A stretch of 64,000 nucleotides of DNA. Origin: Stentor coeruleus (Eukaryota; Ciliophora; Heterotrichea; Heterotrichida; Stentoridae). Under the pieces are notes generated by a model. That model did not search any database and was not told the origin of the DNA. It worked only from the letters and a program-made list of their open reading frames with translations. A program made the translations under genes and the position numbers. Positions 40,875 to 50,717 of this stretch are shown here, one piece after another. Location of the stretch: assembly GCA_001970955.1 (NCBI GenBank), contig MPUH01000081.1, positions 51,331-115,330 of the forward strand. The letters run 5' to 3'. How positions within the stretch are numbered: the stretch's first letter is position 1; every line of letters starts with the position of its first letter.

Positions 40875-42455
40875 TCATTGTTTATATTGCCTTGTTAAAG
40901 CCCTTACCAATTGCTGTGGTTGGGGAATATTATACTTCAAATTCCTCTGTTTTTTCTCCAATTTAGCCTTATAAGTATTCGCTTTCTCAATATACTCAGC
41001 AATTTTCGGTATTTGATTTATCAGCACAAGCGTTGGTTTTTTCACTTTACTTAACAAAATAAGCCTTTCCTTACTATTCCCTCCCTGATTTCTCACATTC
41101 TTCAACTTTTGCAAATACTCTCTTCTCTCATTAGCATAATTAATAAGTACATCTTTCATAAACTTCTTAATAAATTTCTCTTTAATCAAATTTGGCATTA
41201 TATAAATCCTATCAATTGTCATACTCCTATGTATTTTTTCTTTAATTTTAGTCTTTTGTAAACTTTCAAGTGATTTTTCCCAAAGCAAACTCAAAGCATA
41301 TTTCCTTGCTTTATTAATTTTTTTCATACTCCTAGCATTCCTTTGTACCATAACAATCTTACTTTTCCATTTAGCCATCAAATGCATTATCACCGGCATT
41401 TCTTTAGATTTCTCAACTAGTCCTTGTATGATTTTTTTCTTTATAAAAATATCTTGACGAATGTATTCATAAAATGGACCTTTAAAATTTAGTATTCGTT
41501 TTGAGACTATTTTTTTCCTCCCAGTTCTTAAATTCATCATAAAACGTCCAACACATCTTGTTATTAAACAAAACTTTCTAAGTATTTTCCCCCATCTTAT
41601 CCTTTTTACCCTTCTAACTTTAGCTGATAAGTTTAATACAGTTAACATTCCTATACATATAATATACCCAGACCATGATAATTGTACGGATGATACTTCT
41701 TTTTTAGTCATCCTCCATTGGAATTTTCTGATTTTTTCAGATAGTTTATATGTTTTATCGTATTTTTGTTTTAGGTCGATTATTTGTTTTTTGATTTTCA
41801 CATTTTTTTCTTTATGTTTGTGAGAATTTAATTTTGATACTAACTCGTCACGGATTTGTTGAGGGTTTATAGCTAAGAGTTTATTTTTTCTTATTATAGT
41901 ATCTTCTGGTGTTTCACCACGACGTTTGTATAAAGATTCAATTGTATGTAAAGTATGGGCAATTGGTGTATGCAGTCTTGGGATGTTAGAGAATTCATAT
42001 GTTTCTTGTTTATCTGAATGTATTGCTCGATAAGAACCAGGTCCTACTTTTTCTTCAGTTCCTGAAGTTATTTTAAATCTACTTGAAGCTGGATATGGGG
42101 CTTGAGCTTTGGGGTAATTTTTTATCCTTAGTTTTAGTTGGTTTATTATAAAATTCAGTTTTGTGTCTTGTTTTTGAATATCTTTTGGCTTTTCTATTGT
42201 ACTATAGCAACGTTGGGTATCTTCATCAGCTTCAAATTCTATTCCTGGAAGCTGAGCGTAACTATCACAGAGTTTTTCTATGGAATTGAGGAATGATAAG
42301 TACTTTTCGTTGGAGTTTACACTTAGGTTTGAGTCAAAACTTTTATGACCTAGTTTTGGTAAACGTTTTAGTGTGGTTTTTTTATCTTTTTGTGGACTTT
42401 CGATGGAGTATCGCAATTTAGATGGACTTTTTTCTGAGATTTCAGTTCGATTCAT
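40875..42455 (-). CDS. PG-rich (SHIPPO/STPG-like) basic protein, copy 2
   Basis: 526 aa, full-length paralogue of the gene at 8222-9799: same start (MNRTEISEKSPSK), same KVGPGSY plus SNIPRLHTPIAHT motif, same IQ-like and Lys-rich helices (KIVMVQRNARSMKKI, SMTIDRIYIMPNLIKEKF). The PG motif is VGPGSY here and VGPGTY in copy 1; both fit SHIPPO repeats. The stop is TGA where copy 1 has TAA at the same alignment point, good evidence that TGA is a stop in this organism. Expected to be a microtubule-associated protein of cilia or cortex. The 5' flank (42456-42670) is G-rich and C-poor on the plus strand. Confidence 0.8.
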   Translation of the reverse strand: MNRTEISEKSPSKLRYSIESPQKDKKTTLKRLPKLGHKSFDSNLSVNSNEKYLSFLNSIEKLCDSYAQLPGIEFEADEDTQRCYSTIEKPKDIQKQDTKLNFIINQLKLRIKNYPKAQAPYPASSRFKITSGTEEKVGPGSYRAIHSDKQETYEFSNIPRLHTPIAHTLHTIESLYKRRGETPEDTIIRKNKLLAINPQQIRDELVSKLNSHKHKEKNVKIKKQIIDLKQKYDKTYKLSEKIRKFQWRMTKKEVSSVQLSWSGYIICIGMLTVLNLSAKVRRVKRIRWGKILRKFCLITRCVGRFMMNLRTGRKKIVSKRILNFKGPFYEYIRQDIFIKKKIIQGLVEKSKEMPVIMHLMAKWKSKIVMVQRNARSMKKINKARKYALSLLWEKSLESLQKTKIKEKIHRSMTIDRIYIMPNLIKEKFIKKFMKDVLINYANERREYLQKLKNVRNQGGNSKERLILLSKVKKPTLVLINQIPKIAEYIEKANTYKAKLEKKQRNLKYNIPQPQQLVRALTRQYKQ

Positions 42456-43175
42456 GATTAATATTTTTTATGTTGGAAAAATTTGACATTTACTAGCTGG
42501 TTATAAAGTTTTGCTTTGGAATTTGTAGTGAAGTTAGGGGTTTTTTAGAGTAGGATGAAGGAATTTTTGTATGGATTTTAGTGGAAGCTTTTTTGTTGTT
42601 AAGTGAATATAATGGAAGATAGAGAGGATGTTATTATTTTTTTAAAATTTGACGTTTGGGTTAAAGTTAGCATAATTCGGTAAAAATCTTTATTATGTTA
42701 TCATTAATAATTGCTAAAAAATTATTATTTTTTTTTTCAATAAGGCTTAATAGTAAGGCTACTTATATCTTCTTTTTTTAAATCAAAAAAAAAATTAAGT
42801 ATACTAATAAAACTTTTCACATATGGATTAACTAAGGACAAAATATAAAGATACACAACCAACTCATGAACAAGAGCAACTAATACTATTACACCTATAA
42901 ACCTTTATTATATACATGATAATTTATAGCTTTCTATATTTAAATATTTCATCACAAACAATCTCAATAATTTTATTTATTATCCTACAAAGTTTATTTA
43001 ATATAAATCCCCTTATTGATTTCCATAATAATCTCATAAATTTCCCAATACTTATATTAAATATTTTTTGTTAAATCCTTCATTTATACAGTAAAATTTA
43101 TCCAACCAAAGGCGAAATTTTATTTAAAACCTTAATAAAAACATTATAAAAGTCAAAAACATTTTCTCTGATAGT
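42456..43175. other. Spacer between two minus-strand genes
   Basis: G-rich and C-poor to about 42670 (5' flank), then C-rich toward 43175 (3' flank of the RING/B-box gene). No ORF. Confidence 0.6.
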
Positions 43176-44177
43176 TTAGCTTGATAAAATTCTTGGAAAA
43201 AGGTTCTCCTCAAGTTCAGTTATCAGAGAAGTGATTTTAACAAGCGCAGGAGACTCAAAGTCAAGTTCTTTATTTGCATCAAAGGCAAGTTTTTCACAAA
43301 TATCCATCAAATCATAATTTTCCCTAAAACTCCTAACTCTTCCTAAATGATATTTAATACTATCAAGTACTTGGCTTATATTCACACTTCCATCATTTTC
43401 ACTGTTTTCAATATCCTGAACAATCTTTGTAATGTAATTTTGAATATTTTCTATAAGCTCCTTATCGCTATCTTTCCCTGTAGTTTGAGATTGAGCAGAA
43501 ACCGCAATATTAATCCTCTCAACAACACCTGAAATAAATGCCCTATAGTCCTCCCATATTTCTAATAAGTTCTGCAAGCGAGATTCAACATTTTTCAAAT
43601 TTTGCAACTTCACATTAGCAATTTCACTAACCTGTGATGAATCCAACTCAATTATACAGTGACTTCTATGTGAAAAAATGCATCTTCCACACAAAACCGC
43701 ACAGTCTTCTTTACAATAAGCAATAATCTCCATGCCATGCAACTGGCAAATTTTATTCATTTTTTCCTTATCAACATAAATCAAAGCATGATTAACAGGT
43801 AAAAGGTCATCAATAAAAAAATATTCTTTTCTGTCAAAAGGACAACACCCTGTAAGTAAAGAATGTTGTAAAGAATAAACACATTTTTTACATATTGTAT
43901 GCCCACATGGCAAACATATCGGTAATCTTGATTGATTTTCATAATTAAATGCGCATATTGGGCATATGTGTGATGATACAATAAGCTTAGTTGGGGTTTT
44001 AGATTCCCATGAAAACTCTTGAAGTTGTATCAGAAGTAGTCGACTTATTTCAATGTTTTTAGACAGTGCTTCTTTAGCTTTCTGCATAAGACTTCGTTTG
44101 CAGAAGGTTTTAGATTTTGATGCGACTTTGTCAGGTTTGTTTCTTAGAACTTTTTCGGATTTTTTTGTTTTTACCAT
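43176..44177 (-). CDS. RING/B-box (TRIM-like) protein
   Basis: 333 aa. A short basic N terminus is followed by a RING (about residues 69-115: CPICAFNYENQSRLPICLPCGHTICKKCV ... CCPFDRKEY) and a B-box (about 135-175: CQLHGMEIIAYCKEDCAVLCGRCIFSHRSHCII), the C-x2-H...C-x2-C...H pattern of B-box 2. A coiled coil follows (NVKLQNLKNVESRLQNLLEIW and onward). This is the RBCC arrangement without a recognised C-terminal substrate domain. E3 ubiquitin-ligase activity is expected from the RING; the substrate is unknown. The 5' flank 44178-44560 is almost C-free on the plus strand. Confidence 0.85.
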   Translation of the reverse strand: MVKTKKSEKVLRNKPDKVASKSKTFCKRSLMQKAKEALSKNIEISRLLLIQLQEFSWESKTPTKLIVSSHICPICAFNYENQSRLPICLPCGHTICKKCVYSLQHSLLTGCCPFDRKEYFFIDDLLPVNHALIYVDKEKMNKICQLHGMEIIAYCKEDCAVLCGRCIFSHRSHCIIELDSSQVSEIANVKLQNLKNVESRLQNLLEIWEDYRAFISGVVERINIAVSAQSQTTGKDSDKELIENIQNYITKIVQDIENSENDGSVNISQVLDSIKYHLGRVRSFRENYDLMDICEKLAFDANKELDFESPALVKITSLITELEENLFPRILSS

Positions 44178-44787
44178 TATATTATTCTGGAAGATATTGG
44201 ACAGATAAATGGGCTTTTTTTGATAAGAAGGAGGAAAATGTTTGGAATATTGTTTTTTAGGGAGTTTGGAGATTTGGATTATGAAGGGATGATGATAGGA
44301 GAGGATATGAGAGGAAATTGGAAGTGGAGATTTTTATGGGATGAAGTTTTTTTTAGTGAGTGAATTTCGGTTTTAGGGTTTTTAGATTTGAGGGTTTTGT
44401 AGTATAGGTTAGATTTGGAAGAATTTGGAGGAAGTTGTAGAAATGATAAGATAAAATATTGGAAATCGATATGGTAGGATCAGGATGAAAAAATAGGAAA
44501 ATGGAATGGAAAGATTAGGATGATAGAGATATTGTTATAGGGATAAGAGAATTTATTGATTTAGGTGTTTATAAAGTGGTGTTAAGATTTTTAAGATATA
44601 AATTTAAAATTGGTGTATGGTTTTATACATTATTGACTCATCTCATAAACATTTTTTTTTCAAAATCAAAACCTACTTTTACTCATACAATCATTAAAAC
44701 ACCTAAACAATTGCAATTAATAATCATCAATAAATTCTCTCAAATACTCATGCATAATCCAATACAAAAATTTCATGCAATCTTAAA
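44178..44787. other. Spacer, strongly strand-asymmetric
   Basis: From 44200 to about 44560 the plus strand is G-rich and almost without C (the line at 44281 has 24 G and no C). From 44640 on it is C-rich and G-poor. No ORF worth keeping. Confidence 0.65.
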
Positions 44788-46311
44788 TTAAAAAAGTATA
44801 GAATTTCTAGGCTTGCCCTTCGGCCCAGAAGACCTTGTGTACTTGTTAAACTCCCTAACTCTATCTCCAACCAAGCACTTAATAATATGAAACAAGCCAA
44901 ACTTTTCCGCTTCCCCAGGATTTGCCTGATAAACTTCAGTAACTCTTTTCAACTCTACATGTGTGGCTTCTTTCACAAACTCTGTAATCTGAGTAACTTT
45001 ATCTCTTAACATTTTTATTTCAATATAATTCGACTGTTGTTCCTCTTGTGGAATCATCATCGAATCATTTATATCCTCACAAGGTGAGCTTCCATCTACC
45101 AATTGCCCAACAGAACTTTGACTTATATTCCTTAATCTTTTCCTTACTGATTTATACAATTCCCTAGCTGTACTCACATTCATCGAAGACCTTTTTCTTT
45201 TAATTTCTTTTCTAAGTTGATCAAGTTTATTAATACAATGTTCAAGTTCTAAATCTTTTTCAGCCATCATAAGTAAAAAATGAGCACTATCATCATCAAA
45301 AAATTTAGGAAATGCTGATATTGGAACACATTCATTCATATTCCATAAACTTTTTATAACCCATCTTAACCCATCATTTCTTATATCTTTTCCATCTTTT
45401 AATGCTCTACAGTATAACATGACGATTTCTTCTCTGTGAGTTTTTAGTTCTTTTTTAGATTCAAGTCGATGCCTTTCTGAGATTTCTAAGCTTCTTTTGA
45501 TTGTGTCAAGTTTATTTTTATAGTTTTCTTTATCTTCTTGGTATTTTTTATGCAGTTCTTGTTTCTGTTGGCGGAATTTTTCTTTTTTTATGAAGTATTG
45601 GCTTTCATCTCCGGGTTTTATGATTTTTTTTTTGCCTTTATCACTGAAAAGTAATTCTTCAGCTTCTTTTAGACTGATTGCGCTTAAGGAGTCTTCATGT
45701 TGTTTTTCAACTTCTTCGTATTCATTTTTGAGTTTTTCTAAGTTGTCAGTGTTTTCACGAATGTACAGTTTGAGGGCTTCGATATCTTTGGTTAGTTTGT
45801 TCATTTTGGCTTTGATGTTATCTTCGTATTGTTTGTTTCGATCAGAGACTTGTCTTGTTTCGATTTCTAAGGTTTTACGTTTGAATCGCTCTACGGCTAC
45901 TATGCCCTGAACCACAGATACTATGGATTGGGTTGGGTTTTTTATTGGAGCTATTGTTTGAGCGACTGAAGATGAACGGTTAGAAGCTTTAGACTCGAAG
46001 GAATAATTGTGAGTTATGCCTCTTTTAAATGTGAACTTTCTTAGAAAAGGGGTCTTTGGCGAGTCAGATCCTTTCCACTCAGAGAGTTTTTTCACAGTAT
46101 CCTCTTCTTCTTCTTTAAAAGATTTATTCTGATCATCTTGTTTTTTTAGCTGTCTGCCTCTAAGGATAGTTTTAAGCTGATCCGTTGAACTAATAGCCTT
46201 CCCTTTATTTTTTTCTGTAGGCATTTCTTCAATTGAAATAATAAAGTCTGGAGGTTTGACTAAAATATCATCATTTGGAAAAAAGATTGGCTTCAGCTTG
46301 ATGGCTTTCAT
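44788..46311 (-). CDS. Coiled-coil protein, copy 2
   Basis: 507 aa, intact paralogue of the broken-looking gene at 30563-32151. Shared parts: MKAIKLKPIFFPNDDILVKP at the start, RKFTFKRGITHNYSF, the coiled-coil centre, LYCRALKDGKDIRNDGLRW, CVPISAFPKFFDDDSAHFLL and the tail GDRVREFNKYTRSSGPKGK. Acidic/basic coil with no membrane helix or enzyme motif. The family is not recognised. It lies downstream of the second ArfGAP gene on the same strand, as in the first block, with the Pex22-like gene inserted between. Confidence 0.8.
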   Translation of the reverse strand: MKAIKLKPIFFPNDDILVKPPDFIISIEEMPTEKNKGKAISSTDQLKTILRGRQLKKQDDQNKSFKEEEEDTVKKLSEWKGSDSPKTPFLRKFTFKRGITHNYSFESKASNRSSSVAQTIAPIKNPTQSIVSVVQGIVAVERFKRKTLEIETRQVSDRNKQYEDNIKAKMNKLTKDIEALKLYIRENTDNLEKLKNEYEEVEKQHEDSLSAISLKEAEELLFSDKGKKKIIKPGDESQYFIKKEKFRQQKQELHKKYQEDKENYKNKLDTIKRSLEISERHRLESKKELKTHREEIVMLYCRALKDGKDIRNDGLRWVIKSLWNMNECVPISAFPKFFDDDSAHFLLMMAEKDLELEHCINKLDQLRKEIKRKRSSMNVSTARELYKSVRKRLRNISQSSVGQLVDGSSPCEDINDSMMIPQEEQQSNYIEIKMLRDKVTQITEFVKEATHVELKRVTEVYQANPGEAEKFGLFHIIKCLVGDRVREFNKYTRSSGPKGKPRNSILF

Positions 46312-46894
46312 AAATTTATTAAAATGGTTATCAAGGTTTTAAGTTAAAAAACTAAAGTTTTTCTTGATAAGAAAGTTTTTAGGACAAAGTTTGTGTTTAG
46401 TTATGAGTTGATTAGGTTTGAAGATATTTTCTTATGAAAATTTTATATAAATTTTGAAATTTTTAGAGAGGATTATATTAAAAGACTGTATTTAATAAGA
46501 GGATATAGGAAATTTTTGTTTTAATTGTTTGTTAGGTTTAGTTTTATTGATCAGAGGTTTTTTGTAGATTTTTTTGTTAATGAGATATTTTTTTTTGGGG
46601 TATTTTGACTAAGTATGATAGAGTGATGTGAAGTTTTATAGGATTTTGATAGATGATATATGGTTTTAGATTGGGGATGATAGGAATTTTTAAGGATTTT
46701 GATAGATTGTGTTAGGTTTTAGATTGAGATGTTTAAGATTTTTAGGTATAAAGGAAAATGATTTTGTGTGGTTATGAGTATATTTATCTACATGGAGATA
46801 GTATAAAATTCAAAATATTCACATAATCCAATTACCAAAATTTACTATAAATAAAACCCAATAAAAAAGCATTTCCCAATCCTAATCCTAATCA
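46312..46894. other. Spacer
   Basis: G-rich and C-poor from 46312 to about 46770 (5' flank of a minus gene), turning C-rich near 46800. Some near-repeated phrases (AAGGATTTTGATAGAT) occur around 46630-46730. No ORF. Confidence 0.6.
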
Positions 46895-47461
46895 TCAATG
46901 TAAATCATTTAAGATTTTAAATATCATGCTTTCGCAGTCCTGAAATTCAATAATCTGATAAAACTGTTCGCATTCTTCCTCATAAACCATAGCAATAGCA
47001 TTCATATACCCAGCCATCTCATTTGCAAGCTGCAAATTGCTCTCAACATGTAACTGAGGATTCAACTGCCTTAACAAAGCTTTATACCCAATATCAGTTT
47101 CACAAAAAAGCACTCTATAAAGATCAAGATTTGTCACACCATTAAGCATGGCTTTTATCTTATCTTCATCATCATTATTCATCACTTTGAACACAAGATA
47201 TAGTCTACTAAATCTACCCATTTTAGATAGGGTGTTTAAAGAATCAGGGGTTATAAGACTTCCTGAGACTGAAATTCTTGGTCTTGTATCTTTTTTTTTC
47301 TTAGGTTTTTGTACTTGTTGAGCTTGTGGCACTGGGGCTTGGGTATTGCGTTTTCGTAAAAGGAAGTACCCGATTAGTAATATAATGGCTGTGTAGATAG
47401 CCATAGTGATATACTTACGAGTCCTTTTGTCGTTGAAGTTCAGATAGTCATTTATGCCCAT
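46895..47461 (-). CDS. Pex22-like peroxisomal membrane protein
   Basis: 188 aa. One membrane helix (about residues 18-36: ITMAIYTAIILLIGYFLL) near the N terminus is followed by a short Pro/Gln/Lys linker and a soluble domain from about residue 60. That domain has RISVSGSLITP at its start and RVLFCETDIGYKALLRQLNPQLHVESN in the middle, which resembles Pex22 (VLFCST..GR.S.VRQLEP..HIDSN in plants). Pex22 anchors the E2 enzyme Pex4 at peroxisomes, where Pex4 ubiquitinates the receptor Pex5 for recycling. The topology and length match. The match was made from memory of the family and should be tested by profile search. The stop is TGA. The gene sits between paralogous ArfGAP and coiled-coil genes and is absent from the first block. 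Confidence 0.65.
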   Translation of the reverse strand: MGINDYLNFNDKRTRKYITMAIYTAIILLIGYFLLRKRNTQAPVPQAQQVQKPKKKKDTRPRISVSGSLITPDSLNTLSKMGRFSRLYLVFKVMNNDDEDKIKAMLNGVTNLDLYRVLFCETDIGYKALLRQLNPQLHVESNLQLANEMAGYMNAIAMVYEEECEQFYQIIEFQDCESMIFKILNDLH

Positions 47462-47659
47462 TTATGATTGTCGTATACCTATTTTTTTGTGAAAATTGCA
47501 TAGTTAATAAACCAAATCAAGACACTCTTATTTCCTTCATCAAATCTATTAATTATCATTATTCTATACTTCCTATAAAAAAACTACAAATCATCTATAA
47601 AATCCTATCAAACCTCCATTCTTTAAAAAAAAGCCCATCCTATAACTAGCTTCTTACAT

Positions 47660-48679
47660 CTAATTAGGCCTGTTCGACAAAAAAAACCCAGTTGTTCTTC
47701 CTGGTGCATTTAATCTTTCCGAATTATAATCATCTGAAGAATAACTCGCTTGCGAATAACTATTCGACTTACTAAATGAAGGATAGTTTCCCGAATTAGG
47801 TGGCTGATAATTCCCACATCCTCCAGAATAATTACCAGACTTAATACTTTCCACATACAATTTCTCTGAAGGATTATTACTCGTAAACCTATCTTTACTT
47901 TCGAAATCCGAATATTTCCCCCCTTTAACTTTATTAATGGCCATCTGAGCCCCTTCATAAGCTAAACCCCCAACACTAGCTAAAACCCCAACACTTTTTT
48001 GCCCGATATTCTTCAAAGTATCAGGAGATGCAATTTTCCCAGCAAGATTAGTCCCAATTTCTTTAGAAATATCAATAGCATTAACTGTAACATTTCTTAT
48101 CCCATCTATAATTTCTCCAGCTGTTGTCCCAGATACCATTTCTGAAGCTTTACCTATTTTTCCTCCTATATATGACTTTGCTGAACCTAACCAACTTGAA
48201 TCTTCAGGTTCTGGTTTATATGGTCTATTTGATATAGATGTATATGTTGGTATTGGTCTTGGTTGAGGTGGAGGCATTAAAGATACTCTTGCTTGTGATG
48301 TATTTGGTGGACATCCTTGGAATATTTTGTTTTCAGCTTCATGTTTAAGTACTTCTCTATAGTATTCAAGAGCTTTACAATTATATTTTGTAAATGCATT
48401 CATATCATTAGGTAAGCCAAACATTTCCATAAATTCTCTAAGTCGTTTATTTCCCCCTATTGACATCATAGATAATTGTATTGGGGTCCATGAATCCATT
48501 GTTGTTGATCTTACGAAACTTGTTTGGACTCCTAGGGATCTGTGCTGAGAAGAACAGTCAAAGCACAAGAATATGGAATTGTTTACGCTGGTCCATTGAG
48601 CACCGCTGCGGCTGCAGTCGAAACAATGGAAATTTTCTTTGTCGGATTGGAGCTCACGGAATATTTCGCCACTTGCCAT
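47660..48679 (-). CDS. ArfGAP1/2/3-like protein, copy 2
   Basis: 339 aa, close paralogue of 29067-30071. The zinc domain is CFDCSRSGAQWTSVNNSIFLCFDC, then SSQHRSLGVQTSFVRS with the Arg finger. The tail repeats GASEM/EIIDGIR, LASVGGLAYEGAQMAINKVKGGK and the C-terminal GRTTGFFLSN are the same as in copy 1. It should be a GAP for Arf GTPases at Golgi or COPI membranes. Ser-to-Thr and similar exchanges spread evenly between the copies show that both are under protein-level selection. Oriented opposite to copy 1. Confidence 0.92.
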   Translation of the reverse strand: MASGEIFRELQSDKENFHCFDCSRSGAQWTSVNNSIFLCFDCSSQHRSLGVQTSFVRSTTMDSWTPIQLSMMSIGGNKRLREFMEMFGLPNDMNAFTKYNCKALEYYREVLKHEAENKIFQGCPPNTSQARVSLMPPPQPRPIPTYTSISNRPYKPEPEDSSWLGSAKSYIGGKIGKASEMVSGTTAGEIIDGIRNVTVNAIDISKEIGTNLAGKIASPDTLKNIGQKSVGVLASVGGLAYEGAQMAINKVKGGKYSDFESKDRFTSNNPSEKLYVESIKSGNYSGGCGNYQPPNSGNYPSFSKSNSYSQASYSSDDYNSERLNAPGRTTGFFLSNRPN

Positions 48680-49492
48680 ATTTCTGATATAATATGTGGA
48701 AATGATGATAAGAATAGTGTCTTGAATTTTAGCGTAAATGATTTATTGGATTGCTTTTTGTGTGGATTTTTATGTTTTTGATCATATTTTATTATGAATG
48801 TTCGATTTTATATTGTGAGATTTAGAGCTTGCTGGCTCAAGTGCGATGATTTTTTGAAAATATAGATTATTCTTTGATGAAATTATAAAAATCATGGATA
48901 TTGAAGGATAGAATTTAGGCTGGTGGATTTAATGGAGTTGCATTTCGTGGATAAAATTTTTATAGTAGGATGTATACAAAATTATGATTATTATTATAAG
49001 ATTATAATTTAAATTGCTAGATACTAATCAAAAAAATATGATATTTATATATGATTATATAAACAAACTAGAAAAAAACCCAAACTAGAACTATTACTTA
49101 AGAATTTCTTATATCCTAACATTTTAAACCTATTACCACAATCATAAACTAGCATTTTTCAATTATTACTTAATCATAACCCTATTTCCTATACATAATT
49201 ATAAAATCATCTTATAACCTTTCCCAAACATAATAAAACATATTCAAATCCTAATTTTCTAACACCCACAATTTCTATAATCATTTTATATCCAAAACAT
49301 ATTCCAATCATACAATTTTTTTCCCTTCATCATCTCATATCCCTCAAGTAAAGCAATCTCATAATCATAAATAACTTTCTATCTAAACAAAATCCTTATA
49401 TTATAATATCCCATTCTAATCTTAACAAAAATCTTATTCTTCTAATCATCATGTAAAAAATCAAATATTTTACAACGCATTATTACAATAGC
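48680..49492. other. Spacer
   Basis: G-rich at the left (5' flank of the ArfGAP gene), then from about 49060 to 49480 C-rich with almost no G, the 3' flank of the small gene at 49493. No ORF. Confidence 0.6.
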
Positions 49493-49744
49493 TTATTTAT
49501 GATTTCTTATAGCTTCTTGTATTTTACCTAAAGTTTCTTCAATAACCCTATTCTGCTGTTGTATTTTCTTAGATAATTGGTCATTAATACTAAGAAGTTC
49601 TTCAACTGATACATCATTTGGATCTGCACAAGGCAATGGGGGCATATTTTCCATAACTCCAAGCATTTTGTCTAAGTCAGCTGAGTATTTTATATGTCCG
49701 CATTTTTCATCACATGGGGTTGGTGGGTTATCAAAAACACACAT
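49493..49744 (-). CDS. 83-aa cysteine-containing small protein
   Basis: The N-terminal part has cysteines in CDEKCGHIKYS and PLPCADP and short proline runs (NPPTPC, NMPPLPC). The C-terminal 35 residues form an amphipathic helix (ELLSINDQLSKKIQQQNRVIEETLGKI) that could dimerise as a coiled coil. No membrane helix and no family I know. It has the flanking composition of a real gene: G-rich 5' flank at 49745-50260, C-rich 3' flank at 49060-49480. Confidence 0.6.
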   Translation of the reverse strand: MCVFDNPPTPCDEKCGHIKYSADLDKMLGVMENMPPLPCADPNDVSVEELLSINDQLSKKIQQQNRVIEETLGKIQEAIRNHK

Positions 49745-50717
49745 TTTGATATAAAATATTATAAGTTCTAGGAATAATACTGAATAAGAGAAAATGGTAT
49801 TGGAAGTTGTATTCTGGAATAAATTATAATGGGAAATAATAATACAAATTTAATAAGTGATATAAATTTTAATGAGGTTTAGTTTTGGAATTGAGATTTT
49901 TGTATGATTTAGTTAATAAGATTTGTTTATAAGGTTTTAGTTTTGTATGATTTAGTTAATAAGATTTGTTTATAAGGTTTTAGTTTTGTAAAAAAATTTT
50001 TTTTTAGTTGGGTTGGAAAATGGATTTTTTTTTTAGGATTTGTTTGGGGGGTTATTGTGTTTTTTTGTGAATTTTTTTAGTGGATGTTGGGATGGCTATA
50101 GATAATTAGGATGGAGTGAAAAATTTTAAGTTTTGTTAAAAAAAGTGAGTGGGTATTGAGAAAGAATGATATAAAAATAATATTGGAAAATTTATGAGGT
50201 AGGGTTAAGGTTGTGGTTATCGTCGGTAAAAGCTCAGTGATTTAAATTTTTGTGTTCTGAAATTTTCTTTTTTAATTAGTTTTTGTTGTTTCGGTTTTTT
50301 GTTGTTGTTAATTTTGTTATTTCATGTTGTTTTCCTCTATGCATTTTTTTACAATTTTAAAAAGTTTTTCTATTCTAATCCAATAATTTTGAAACTCTCT
50401 AACTAGGTGTTTTGCTTGCCCAAATATTTTTTTGCTATTTAAGGTCTCACTTTTTCTCGTATTAATGCTTTTCTCCTTGTCTCTAGGTTTAAAATTTTAT
50501 TCACTAACAGTTTCCGCTGATTTTCATCATCATTTTTAGAATTTATTTCTTTACATTTATAACCAAACTATATCAAATTTATCTTTCCATTACAAATAAA
50601 TTTCTTTAACTACAAAAATCCCAAAAATTCCCAAAATAATTTCTAATCATCTAGCACAATAAATACAAAATATACACCTAACGCAAATTGTCCATAATTA
50701 TTATCTCTAAAATTTAA
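49745..50717. other. Spacer with a 43-bp tandem duplication
   Basis: G-rich and C-poor to about 50260, then mixed, then C-rich from 50560 (3' flank of the channel gene). No ORF. Confidence 0.6.
49901..49986. repeat. 43-bp tandem duplication
   Basis: The unit beginning TGTATGATTTAGTTAATAAG at 49901 recurs at 49944. Intergenic. Confidence 0.85.
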
